Source: Artemisia argyi (taxonomy: Eukaryota > Streptophyta > Magnoliopsida > Asterales > Asteraceae). Taken from it: a stretch of 64,000 bases of DNA. The notes under the pieces were generated by a model, which did not search any database, was not told where the DNA came from, and saw only the letters and a list, made by a program, of their open reading frames with translations. The translations under genes were made by a program, and so were the position numbers. The stretch's first letter is position 1. Every line of letters starts with the position of its first letter. Where the stretch lies: contig CM060702.1 of the NCBI GenBank assembly GCA_030686995.1, positions 66,156,440 through 66,220,439 of the forward strand, read 5' to 3'. Below, piece after piece: positions 1 to 9,073 of the stretch.

Positions 1-1620
1 TGAACATTGGGGACAATGTTCATCTTAAGTGTAAGGGGAGGGTAAAATGATGATACCTTACAGATACATTTTCACTTGAGTTTGTTTGTTTAATAGTAGA
101 TGTGTAATAAAACTATGAGAAATACTTATTAGTGCAATTTTAGCGCCAAATTTAAATTTTTTTACAACATTTAGGAGTGAAACTTTAGCCATAGCAAGTG
201 TCTCATGGATAGGAGATTGTATGACTAGCACATAACCGTACTTTCAGAAAAATTTTCCACCCAAATATGTGAGATTCGCCTTTAGATTTGATAGGAAAAG
301 CATTTATTATTAGTGCTTATGAGTGTACCGGTAGCATTTAGATTCTAGAACTTGCGTTAGTGATGCATCCCGAGACCGCTAGTGAGACTACATTCGTGTA
401 GTAGGATTTACTACATGATAAGAGGCATTAGGATCACCCTTGTGTTAAACCCGTATCATAATTACTTGACCATTTAAGTCATATTACTTGGCTAGTTAAG
501 TCAATTAATTTTTCCCACACCTTAGTATTGTACTCATTTTTAGTACACGAAACCCCTAGTACACCCCTCCAAGCCTATCTTTTCGTTTCTATCTTTAAGC
601 ATCTTACTTAAAGGAAGAATTTGTTACACCCCACTTAAATGTACACCCAAATCGCCTTAGCCTTCCGTGTATGCGCTCATTTTTAGTGCATTATTGTTAT
701 TTGTTAAACCCTAAGTTAACTATCTAATTGATTACATGGTTGCTAAGTCGAGTCATATCCTTGTACATATTGTTTTGGGATGATTAGGACTCATGGGTAA
801 AGTACTTATTTTATGGAGTAATGGGGAAGAACATCATTTATTACCCCCATATGTACGTTAATCTTAAAAGTGCTCAAAGTGTTTTGATTTTCTTAATTCG
901 AGTCATTAGATTAGTTTATTGTAAAATATGTAAAGATTCAAGTGTAAGGGAAATGTTCATTCCCTATGATGTATTATTTTGGATGGTAGGGTAAGAGTGT
1001 ATGAAAAAAAAAAAATCGAAAAAAGTAAGAAAAAAGAAAAAAAAAATAGAAAAAAGAAAAGAGAAAAAACATACGGACTACCATCCCTTTTTATTCTATG
1101 TTTATTTTATGTTTTTGTTATTTTTCATTTATTAGCTTAAGTCGAGTCTAGTCTTGGCTTAGCAACGCCATATTATACATGTAATTAACCAAGATTGTTA
1201 ACTCGCCACCAGTAAAGACTGCCTTTATCCAACAAAACCGTGTATTTCATATCCCTACACCTAACGTTACAACCTTTTAAAAGACCTCTTTGATAGTTTA
1301 TCCTAGGTGCTTACGCCATGTGGTGGAGGTTTGATCCTTTCCCAAGCCTATGGTAATCTATTTTGCTACGACAGGTAGTGAGAGATATCTTCCGTTTCCA
1401 TATTGTAATTTATACTTTATTACACCCGAGAGATGTGAGTATCTAAACACTATTTGTGAGGTGCTAGTATATGACCTCCGTGCTTGTCTTTGGTCTTTAG
1501 TGGAACGAGTATTTGTTGTAATTACTTTTATATTAGTGTTAAATGACCCCTAACTTGTATTTCGAGTAGAATAAAAGCGCATTTGCTTGAGGACAAGCAA
1601 ATCTCAAGTGTAAGGGTATA
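1..1620 (+). mobile_element. 3' internal non-coding region of a truncated Athila-family element
   Basis: This stretch matches, by eye over its whole length, the 3' internal region of the element at 47928-54312 (about 51262-52890) and the reverse complement of 18070-19650. It is the non-coding DNA between pol and the 3' LTR. It opens with a perfect hairpin (8 bp stem, 2-21) followed by AAGTGTAAGGGG (27-38). It contains an A-rich tract (about 1002-1068) and ends with a second hairpin (1582-1601) plus AAGTGTAAGGG (1606-1616) directly before the LTR. I see no real gene; the short ORF at 1350-1553 has no recognisable content. The upstream part of the element lies outside the window. Confidence 0.85.
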
Positions 1621-3017
1621 TGATGAGGCGAAAAATGAACCACTTTAAGGGGTCATTTAAGCCCGGAATTGAATTTATTTGATCAAATATTGCCCTAAAT
1701 CGTTCCTTTTGTGATTTTAGGTACTTTGGGAGAGAAATCTGGAAAAGGAAGCAATTCGGACGTTTTTGGAGCATAAAAGTGAAGAAAACGCCAAAGTCTT
1801 AATTTTCCTTGCTGGGAACAGTAGGTGACGGCGTCAAGAGCAACACCCTGATGGCGTCAAGAGTTAATTGCATGACGGCCCAGTGCAAACATGAAGGCGT
1901 CACAAGTAGAGCGTCAAGAGTAAAACACGTGACGGCCTGGAAGAACCTAACACATGACGGCGTCAGATGTAGATCAAGGAAGTCCGAGAATTATTTTGGC
2001 GGCGAGATGATGGCGTCACCTATTTGGTCTTGACGCCGTCAGCCTCAGTTTTCTATATATAGTTTTCTAATTTTCATTCATTAAGAGAAGAAGTTTGGAG
2101 ATACCCTAAGGCCGAACCTATTACGAATTTTACAAGTTTTTCAAGGGTTTTCAGCCCTTGAACCCTTACATGTGTAATTGAGATAAGTGTTCTTCTAATT
2201 CAATCAATATGTCTATGTGTTGGTTGTCTATATCTTGTGCTTGTCTTAATTCCACCATGCTAGGCTAGATTTATCTTGTGTTTGCTTAGATCTAATGAAA
2301 CCTAGATGTTGATTACTTGTTTATGGTTGTATTGGATGAATGATTTCGATGTTTGGCTTAAGAAAACTGGAAGATCTCCAAATGGTAACATGCTTGAACG
2401 TCTTTGGAAACATGAACTGACGTGCACTAGGTTTTATTGGTTGTATTTAATGCATGAGTAAATTCTAATGATCCCATGTTAGGAGCTTCTTAGCCGGCTC
2501 GACATAGGAGTGAAGTAGGCACTCATAGGATTGGGGAATTAAGTGTGCCACCCCATGAATGGTATTAAGGAATACAATCCGTCATCCACGCAACTATAAC
2601 AAGTAATTAACGTGTAAAAGATATCTAGGGAGTAGTGAAATCTAAGTAAACACAATTTCTCCACTTATTGCTCACAACCTTAGTTAATTTAGTTTTATTT
2701 TCATTTCTAGTATTTTATTTTGATTGCATCTTTAGTATTGGGTTAGTTGACTAGCAACTAATTCCGCCCAAATCCTTAAAACCCGAGATATTTACTTGCT
2801 TTCTAAAAAATATAAAAATACAAAAATAATCATCCCTCATCTCTAGAACTAGTATTTAGGTTTTCTAATCCTAGCGACACTATTCCTAGCTGAACGATCA
2901 ATCCCCCGATACTTGTCACTATACTATACTACAACGATCAGGTACACTGCCTGGTGGGGGTTGTAAGCTTCTCAAGATCCCTTGAGAGGTAAAGCCTGGT
3001 GCAATTCCCACGCATCA
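1621..3017 (+). repeat. LTR of Athila-family Ty3/gypsy element
   Basis: This 1397 bp repeat starts TGATGAGGCGAAAA and ends CCCACGCATCA, with TG...CA ends. It is homologous to the LTRs at 47928-49347, 52891-54312, 16623-18069, 26030-27474 and the solo LTR at 32790-34198. A cluster of TGACG-type motifs lies at 1826-2041, just upstream of a CTATATATAG TATA box (about 2053-2062). The LTR is flanked by 3' internal sequence on its left and by a PBS plus gag start on its right. It therefore works as the shared LTR of a tandem arrangement rather than as a simple 3' LTR. Confidence 0.9.
1826..2062 (+). promoter_or_regulatory. U3 cluster of TGACG(G/C)CGTCA motifs plus TATA box
   Basis: Full or one-mismatch copies of the 11 bp dyad TGACGGCGTCA or TGACGCCGTCA lie at 1826-1836, 1849-1859, 1892-1902, 1955-1965, 2008-2018 and 2031-2041. 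Half-site forms such as TGACGGCC lie between them, and CACGTGACGG overlaps a G-box. The TATA box follows at about 2053. TGACG is the half-site of plant TGA/as-1-binding bZIP factors. That these copies bind such factors is inference. Confidence 0.6.
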
Positions 3018-3440
3018 AGTTTTTGGCGCCGCAGCCCGGGGAATAGTTATTGTCTAGGTTAGAATTTCTTTTTATTAGGTCTACTTGCTAGATTCCTTTC
3101 TAGTAAGATTTTTATTTTTCTTTTTATTAGCTTTCTGGTAGTCTATCTTTTCTTTGTGTCTTTGTTCGTAAAAACCTTTCCATTGACTCTTCCGTTCACC
3201 ATTATGGAGAATGCGAATCCACCAAGTCCGACGCTAGAGTTTTACCAGAAAAAATATAATTACACCAGTTTGGATATACCAAGATGGATGAATGAAATGA
3301 GGAGGACAGGATCTTATATTGATTTTATTGAGTACCTTGAGAAAAGAGGCCAAGGGCATTAGACTTTTAAAGAATTCACCTTAGGAGCTCCATCAACCCC
3401 TCAAAATGCCTCACTTAGTGGTAGAGCAAGTTGGGTTGGT
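3018..3440 (+). pseudogene. 5' leader and truncated gag start of a second tandem Athila-family unit
   Basis: Downstream of the PBS the leader matches that of the 47928 element (GTCTAGGTTAG..., CTACTTGCTAGATTCC...). A short reading frame starts at ATG 3204 and stops at 3360-3362. Its product begins MENANPPSPTLEF, is 52 residues long and has no domain I recognise. Homology to Athila-family DNA fades near 3440, where G-rich non-coding DNA begins. The start at 3204 is the first ATG in a favourable position; an upstream in-frame start at 3156 lies in the leader. This is a truncated remnant. Confidence 0.55.
3024..3042 (+). other. Primer binding site, tRNA-Asp type
   Basis: TGGCGCCGCAGCCCGGGGA starts 7 bases after the LTR end. 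Athila-clade elements typically carry TGGCGCCGTTGCCGGGGA, complementary to the tRNA-Asp 3' end. The same site follows the LTR at 49354-49372 and, on the minus strand, at 26005-26023. Confidence 0.8.
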
Positions 3441-4330
3441 GATACCAGGTGGTTTTTGCAGAGGGGGTGGTGGTTTGGAGGGAAGGGGAGAGTGGGTTTG
3501 ACTTGGGGGTTGACTGAAGTGGTATTACGGGTTAAGGGTTTGGGCTAGGAGGGAGTGGGGCCTGGTTTGTGGTGGATTGGATCAGGTTTGGAGATGGTTG
3601 TGTATTTGGAGTGGACTTGGATTTGGTTGTAAATCAGTTAAGGATCCGTTTGGTTGTATAAATTAATACAAGGACTAGGTTTGCAATTTTCTGAAATTTA
3701 AGGGGTGTAAATTGGTACTGTTCCAAAGTATTCCAAGGATATTTCTTGCCAAGTTTCCATAATCTAAGGACCCTTTTGCAATTTTCCACATTTGATTTGT
3801 ACAGGGACCATTCTTGTAAATTTTGAAACTTGGAGGACCACTTTTGTAATTTCCAGAAAATACAAGGACTTGATCTGCCATTCTTCCAAAGTTGTCACAA
3901 GGGTGTAATTTTCCAAACTTGAATAGTATAAGGGCAATAGATGACAATTTCCAAATTTGAATATCCTAGGGACTGATTATGCCAAAACTGAAACTACAGG
4001 GACCAAATTTGTAAATTCTTCATTCTTTTCACCCAGGGACCAAACTTGATACTTGTGAACTCCAAGGACCAGTGTTGACTTTTTCTTCCAAAATCCAACG
4101 CACAGGGGCCATTTTTTGCCAATTTCCAATCTTGAGGGACTGAAACTGACAACTTTGCAAACTCGTGCTCGTTTTTGTCCTTTTTGGCCCGATTAATGCC
4201 AATTTCTGAAATATCCGTTCCTGCACGATCACAAACACAAAAATGCAATATCTTTGGCAATTATGGTTAGTTTGTGTCTGTTTTGGTCTTAATATGGACA
4301 GAAAAAGGTGTGTGAATAAGCACACACCAA
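3441..4330. repeat. Degenerate tandem array of ~30-37 bp units with AGGGACCA core
   Basis: After a G-rich stretch (3441-3640), about fifteen imperfect units follow from about 3665 to 4170. Each opens with AGGGACC or AAGGAC, followed by a T-rich TTGYAAWTTYCC-like half. Clear unit starts are near 3767, 3804, 3835, 3968, 3999, 4036, 4066, 4105 and 4136. Minus-strand frames through it (3675-3947, 3994-4260, 4029-4325) stay open, but their residues follow the repeat, so I do not call a gene. Similar 'the rest of the reads: gggaccaaa' repeat tracts are common in plant TE-derived DNA as far as I recall. Confidence 0.55.
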
Positions 4331-4806
4331 GAACTAAAATACTAACCGGTCACTACTAAATAAATACAATCAATGATTGTATGAATAACTAGAATTCACA
4401 CAATGATAAACTAACAAGTCTTGCCACTCAATGTTGAAACTTGTAAGTCTTTCGTTTGAAGTTGTGATCATCTTGCTACAAAAGAATCTCACTAAAATGA
4501 AATGTGAATGAGTTAGATATAAGAAATGAGAGTATGTATGCTAATGTATGATTGTAAGTGATGAGAAAACAACTTGGAGTGGCTTGCTATTTATAGGAAA
4601 AACATGCCAACAAGCTACGGATGGGGTGGAACCCTTTTGAGGGTTCCATCCGTTATGCTGTTTGGTTCCGCCGGGACCTGACAGCATATCTCCAAAATTC
4701 TCTTACCAAATCTAAACAAGATATACACCAAATCTTCCATGGATTCTTGAGTGAAGATCTAAACAAGATATTGGCCAAATCTATCAAAGATTTCTATATT
4801 AATTAA
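4331..4806 (-). other. Unassigned non-coding DNA with minus-strand TATA-like box and a hairpin
   Basis: On the minus strand CCTATAAATAG (4587-4597) resembles a plant TATA box pointing into the repeat array at 3660-4170. A near-perfect hairpin (10 of 11 paired) lies at about 4624-4651 around TGGAACCC/GGGTTCCA. This could be the 5' end of an unrecognised transposon or a relic gene. I see no coding support. Confidence 0.25.
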
Positions 4807-6009
4807 AGATCTCAAAATCTTTCAAAGATCTTTAAAGATGATGCATGCCATGATGTCATAGTACATTTCTAATTTTAGAATATGAAAATGTATGTTTTAT
4901 AAAATGTATATGTAGTTTAAAGTAATGTTTAGTTTGTAATAAGAGATTATTATTAAAAGACTTTAACCATATTTATGTTTTGCTAAAAATAAAGTTTACA
5001 ATTTGTCGTTAACAAAATTTAGCAAAGATCGTAAAATATAAATAACGTTTTTAGGCGATATTTGTATTAACAATACCAGTTACAATTTAATTTTGGCAAC
5101 ACAATACAAATTTTCTTTCTTTTTTAATGTGGGAGCGCCAAACTAGCCGAGAGAGCAAGTAATTTGCTCTCCGGTTTTTTAATTAATATGAGTTGGGGCC
5201 ACATGCAGTGGAAAATTGAATGGAGAGCAAAACAAAATCGCGCTCTTGGTAGTTTTTGGTAATTGGAAATAAAAGTGTAATTTTTTGTTAATGTATTCTT
5301 TTTTTTTCCTTCAATTCAGTAACACGAATATTTTTACTACACTTTTTAATCTTTTTATTTCTTTATATTTTTTTTCTTCTTTTTTACTTTTTTTTTTCTT
5401 TTGGTTTAAAACTCAAGAACACGGCATTGATGTGATAGAAAAAAAAATATTTTAATAAAGTTACATTTTAATAATATAAGGGTGCTTGTGGTATGTAAGT
5501 GGATTTGGAATAGGATTTGGATTTGATATTAGATTTGGATTTAGTTTAGGGATGTGTTTGTTTTGTTTAGATGTTTGGATTATGATTTGGATTTGGATTT
5601 GAATTTGATTTAGATTTGGGTTGGATTAGGATATGTAATTGTTTAAAGGGTGCCTTTGGTATGTAATTGGGTTTAGAATAAGATTTGTATTTGATGTAAG
5701 ATTTAGGGTGCGTTTGGTTGCCTACTTTAGGTTGGGTTTATATTAGATGTGACGCTTATAATTTGTTTGGATAAATAGTTAAGGTTTAAAAATTGGACTC
5801 AACCACATATTCAAGGGGATAGAGAATTCTAGACATGTGAAGCTACTTTTGGTCTTACACCACAAGTAATTCATTTTCTTTTTCTTTTTTCTTTTTTCTT
5901 TTAATTTTTTCTCATATATTTGTTTTTTACATTTATTTATGTCCACACAATTATATATTGGTGGGCCCTTTTATTATTTTAATATTTAAACAAAATTTTA
6001 TATAAATAA
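4807..6009. other. AT-rich intergenic DNA with GGATTT-type simple repeats
   Basis: I see no gene here. The DNA is very AT-rich. Degenerate GGATTTGGATTTGAT repeats occupy about 5500-5710, punctuated by GGGTGCNTTTGGTNTGTAA phrases of the kind seen at small DNA-transposon edges. No terminal repeats could be paired with confidence. Confidence 0.5.
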
Positions 6010-6040
6010 AATGAGTGGAGATATACAAACCCTCTCTAGT
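6010..6040 (+). repeat. Left terminal inverted repeat of candidate MULE
   Basis: The sequence opens AATGAGTGGAGATATAC and runs on through CCCTCTCTAGT. It pairs with the reverse complement of 36390-36420 with about two mismatches over 31 bp. A further ACCCTCTCT...AGGGTGTAC block follows to about 6074 and resembles 37881-37929. Confidence 0.6.
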
Positions 6041-6289
6041 ATTTTATCATAACCCTCTCTACCCATTAGGGTGTACTTTTTTCCTTTTTTTTATTTTTAT
6101 TTTGGTAATGTATTTTATTTTGTGTAATGTATTTTGCGTAATATTTTTTGTTCTCTATGTTTATATAATTAATGTCTAATGTGTTTTTATTTAATTAACA
6201 AGAACAATATCACGTTAAACATTACCACATTAAACTGTTATTATTCAATTAAACAACAATATTAACACATAATTTAAAAACAACAACAT

Positions 6290-6610
6290 CTACTTAATAT
6301 GAAGATTATTTATTTCATTTAAAAGATCATGGAGCCTTGCACCCGACTGACAAGCGTGATCCTCAAGATTCCTTGCCAATTCTAACTCCATCTCCAACAT
6401 CTTTATTCTTGTCACCAATAGCTTGTTTTGACACAATAACGTTTTGTTTCTTGCTTCAAGTTGATCAATCTTATTATCTTTAGCAACACAGTTTGAGCAC
6501 TGCGTTGAAGAAGAGGCTTTATTAAAGTGCTTCCTTTGAAATTCAGCTTTCCACATGAAGTATCCACACCCATAGTCCTTTGTGCCTAGCTGTTACATGT
6601 TAAGAAAATT
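6290..6610 (-). CDS. Small protein with GRF-type zinc finger tail and coiled coil (fragment)
   Basis: The minus-strand frame reads LGTKDYGCGYFMWKAEFQ at its N-terminal side. This resembles the final part of a GRF-type zinc finger (a Cys followed by FxW). Next come a Cys-rich QCSNC and a leucine-rich heptad-like stretch (about residues 30-80 of the 6290-6556 ORF) that looks like a coiled coil. The stop is at 6290-6292. The upstream half of the zinc finger is not visible in frame, so either an intron precedes it (an acceptor-like site lies near 6600) or the gene is broken. It lies inside the candidate MULE TIRs, on the strand of the transposase gene. Small GRF/coiled-coil ORFs are common passengers of plant transposons. 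Any function is inference. Confidence 0.45.
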
Positions 6611-6993
6611 ATAAGAAATGTATTCTTAACAAAAAAATTATTTACATATTAACATAAATAAGCAAATGTATAATTATTTACCACTGAAAAGGACATGCAT
6701 AATACGGTAGCTAATAATTTTCTTCTGTACAGGATGTCTTTTCTATAATTAATCCTCCTTTACAGCGTCACAAGAAAGGATTTTTTTGTTCCACCTGGCC
6801 AAAGAATTTGAATAATAATTTACAACAACAATCAATAATGTTATTATTAATTTAAATAAATTTTTAATCATTTACTATATAATACAAACAGTTATTTACA
6901 ACATAAATTAGTAATCATTCACTATGTTTTGTTGGTATAATTATTTACAACATAAATCCGTAATCATTTACAATGTTTTGTTTGTATAATTAT

Positions 6994-8033
6994 CTACAAC
7001 ATGTTTCGCCGATTGTGATATAAAGATGCCCATTCGGATGCATCTGGGTCTCTGTACCTCCCCCATTGTGGGTGAGTATGTGGAAGTGGTGAATCTTTGT
7101 CTAGCGTCAGATAAATGAAGTGAGCACAGGAGTCCTCCCCCACACGGGCAATCACAAGGGGGCCAGTTCCGTGTGATAAGTTTGGACCGGTAAAAAGCGA
7201 AAAACATGTGCTCCAACGCCGCTGGGATATAAATACAACAGGTCGGTTAATCACTGAAGCAATAACCAATCCCGTGTTTGGCATAATCATCCAGCGATCT
7301 ATCGGTGCACCTCCATAGAACCAGTTTACTGACCAGCGAATTCGGTTAAAGTCAGTTTGCGACCATATACTTATGTAAAGTAAATTATGTCTGTCTAACT
7401 CTTGCAATAACATATGTCTAACTTCGCCCCACCTATTTTCGTCTTGAGCAATACCGTGGGCAATGCACCGAGACCCACAATTTACATCACCTAGCACATT
7501 ATGTATACTTATTACGTATGGACAGAAAATCTCTAGAATATGCTCAATAAAATAGTCGCTAACACTATCTCCAACATATAATCTGTGTCTTATGCTTTGT
7601 TGAACTCTAGGACCCGTGTAAGAACTATGTCTTGAAGGTTCTTTGTTCAAGTTCCGGACTTTTATAGATCTTTAATTTGTGCTTCTTCGGTGATCTACGG
7701 TTGGTACTTCATTCAAGTCCAGAACTTTTGTAGCCTTGGACCTTTTTTCCTTTGCGCTCGGACGTCCACGGCTATTTTTCTGAACAGCAGGTTCACGTGT
7801 GTCAACAGATTCAGGTTGATATATCCTTATCATCTTCATTAACATATTTTTCTTGACAAACGACGACGCTTTGCTAAAAACATTCTTGAATTATCGCACG
7901 TCATTTTCAAAAGAAGCATCATCATCAGGTTCACTAGAAGGGCCATCTTCAAGTGCAAGAGTATTGACAATAGGCCACGGAACAGACAGAGTTCTCCAAA
8001 ATATATGAATTGCATCCAGTGGAATGGGCCAAT
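6994..8033 (-). pseudogene. MULE/FAR1 gene, last exon: RGRP linker and OTU-like cysteine protease domain
   Basis: This exon follows a clean intron (8034-8116) and ends at stop 6994-6996. Its first part has a proline/acidic linker and RGRPSAKEK, typical of FAR1/MULE C-termini. The last ~200 residues resemble OTU deubiquitinase-like domains. The D-x-N-C box is present as DVNCGSR (usually DGNCGFR), so the catalytic Cys is kept but the neighbouring Gly is Val. A later CAHFIYL carries the expected catalytic His. A W-x-x-M...PNTGLVIAS segment also fits the plant OTU family. Two in-frame stops interrupt the linker: TAA after NDV-R, and TAA after RRSTN. It is therefore a pseudogene unless a shorter OTU protein starts near 7650. 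What OTU does for such transposons is unknown to me. Confidence 0.65.
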
Positions 8034-8116
8034 CTGCATTCATTAAAAGTGACTTATATAAATTACTTATATTAATCGGGAAAATAACTTGATAGTCTTA
8101 AATTTATTATACTTAC
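8034..8116 (-). other. Intron of MULE gene (83 bp)
   Basis: The donor is GTAAGT (reverse complement of 8111-8116) and the acceptor is AATGCAG (ending at 8034). It is a phase-1 intron. Splicing joins ...GLPC-FHEMVFYRIHN to WPIPLDAIHIFW in frame, which is the expected continuation of this family. Confidence 0.65.
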
Positions 8117-8541
8117 TATGAATTCGATAGAAAACCATTTCGTGAAAGCATGGTAGTCCATAAACTGACCGCAACTTATGGATACAATTTTCTACGGTGA
8201 TCGACATGTGGAGTTCTTTGAACATGAGTTTGAAAGCATGTTTGGAAACTTTATCCACAATTCTGCAAACAGTGGTATACCACATTTATTTATTTTCTCG
8301 TTTATGCTTCTATTAAAACTCTCTTTTATTGCACCCTCTTGCGAAATGAGAATCTTATCGATCGAACTCAACAACGTGTCTAAGTTGGACTATGTGCTGC
8401 CCAAATATAATTTCAACAACGCGTGTTGACTCTCAACTTTGCACGTTGTTGTCTGGCCGTAGCTGCGATATTGATCGATAATAAACGAGATAAACATGTC
8501 TGAGTAATCTTGCAGCCAGTTATTCAGATACTGAGCAATAT
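8117..8541 (-). pseudogene. MULE/FAR1 gene, middle exon with SWIM-proximal region
   Basis: Between two introns, the minus strand encodes the stretch linking the MULE transposase core to the C-terminus: SYGQTTTCKVESQHA, the typical N-x-x-E-S-x-HA-like box. A second frame follows with DKVSKHAFKLMFKEL and YGLPCFHEM, matching the C..R.THGLPCxH box of FAR1/MULE proteins. The frame changes near 8285-8300, so at least one indel has broken the gene here. Confidence 0.6.
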
Positions 8542-8626
8542 CTGAAAAACAAACAATGAATTAATAAAAGGCCAATCGGGTACTTATTTATTAAATAATA
8601 AAAACAATGAATTAATAATTAAGTAC
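8542..8626 (-). other. Intron of MULE gene (85 bp)
   Basis: The donor GTACTT (reverse complement of 8621-8626) and acceptor TTTTTCAG (ending at 8542) give a phase-1 intron. It joins ...RLVNHA to DIAQYLNNW in frame. Confidence 0.6.
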
Positions 8627-9073
8627 CCGCATGGTTGACCAATCGCTGTTGTAGGTGTTCATAATATTGCTCGAAAATGTTGCGTGTCAAAGCTTTAACC
8701 ATCCAATCCCATGTCCATTTAATGGACTCATACTCCTCTAACGGGCATCTATTTCTGCAATACTGAAGCAGATTTTGGAAAATATGCCATCGACAGAGTA
8801 ATTTGTGAGCGTTCGGGAATTCTGCTCTGCATGCCCCAATCAACGCTAAATCTCTGTTCCTGACGATAACACGCGGGTAATATCTTTCGTCTATCACCAT
8901 CTTCACACGTTGCAATACCCGTTGAAAATTAGGCCCTTTTTCACTATTTAAAAAGCTATACGCCATTGAAAATGTTTTATTTGTTGAAGTTACTCCGATA
9001 ATTTCCAAAAATGGCAATTTAAACAACGTGGTATTGTATGTGGAGTCCATTAGCATGATTTCAGGGAATGTAC
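8627..9073 (-). pseudogene. MULE transposase core (C-terminal side of insertion)
   Basis: From 9073 downward the minus strand encodes FPEIMLMDSTYNT, PFLEIIGVTS, FSMAYSFLNSEK and VIVRNRDLALI. This is the catalytic core of MULE transposases (pfam MULE): the first acidic residue is the D of MLMDSTY and the second lies in VRNRDLAL. C-x2-H (LCRWHIFQN) follows. The segment is interrupted at 9073 by the Tekay element. Dropping that element and one TGTAC copy restores ...YALWCT-FPEIMLMD in frame from 32395-32789. Confidence 0.85.

Noticed and set aside
1350..2033. Short plus-strand ORFs in the first Athila 3' region and LTR
   Set aside because: They lie in non-coding 3' internal DNA and across the U3 motif cluster, and are not conserved in sister copies.
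3675..4325. Overlapping minus-strand ORFs of 88-98 codons
   Set aside because: They follow a degenerate AGGGACCA repeat array. No family motif, codon bias or start context supports a gene.
6994..7650. OTU ORF as an independent host deubiquitinase gene
   Set aside because: It splices in frame to FAR1/MULE sequence within candidate TIRs, lacks its own promoter signal and follows in-frame stops of the same frame.
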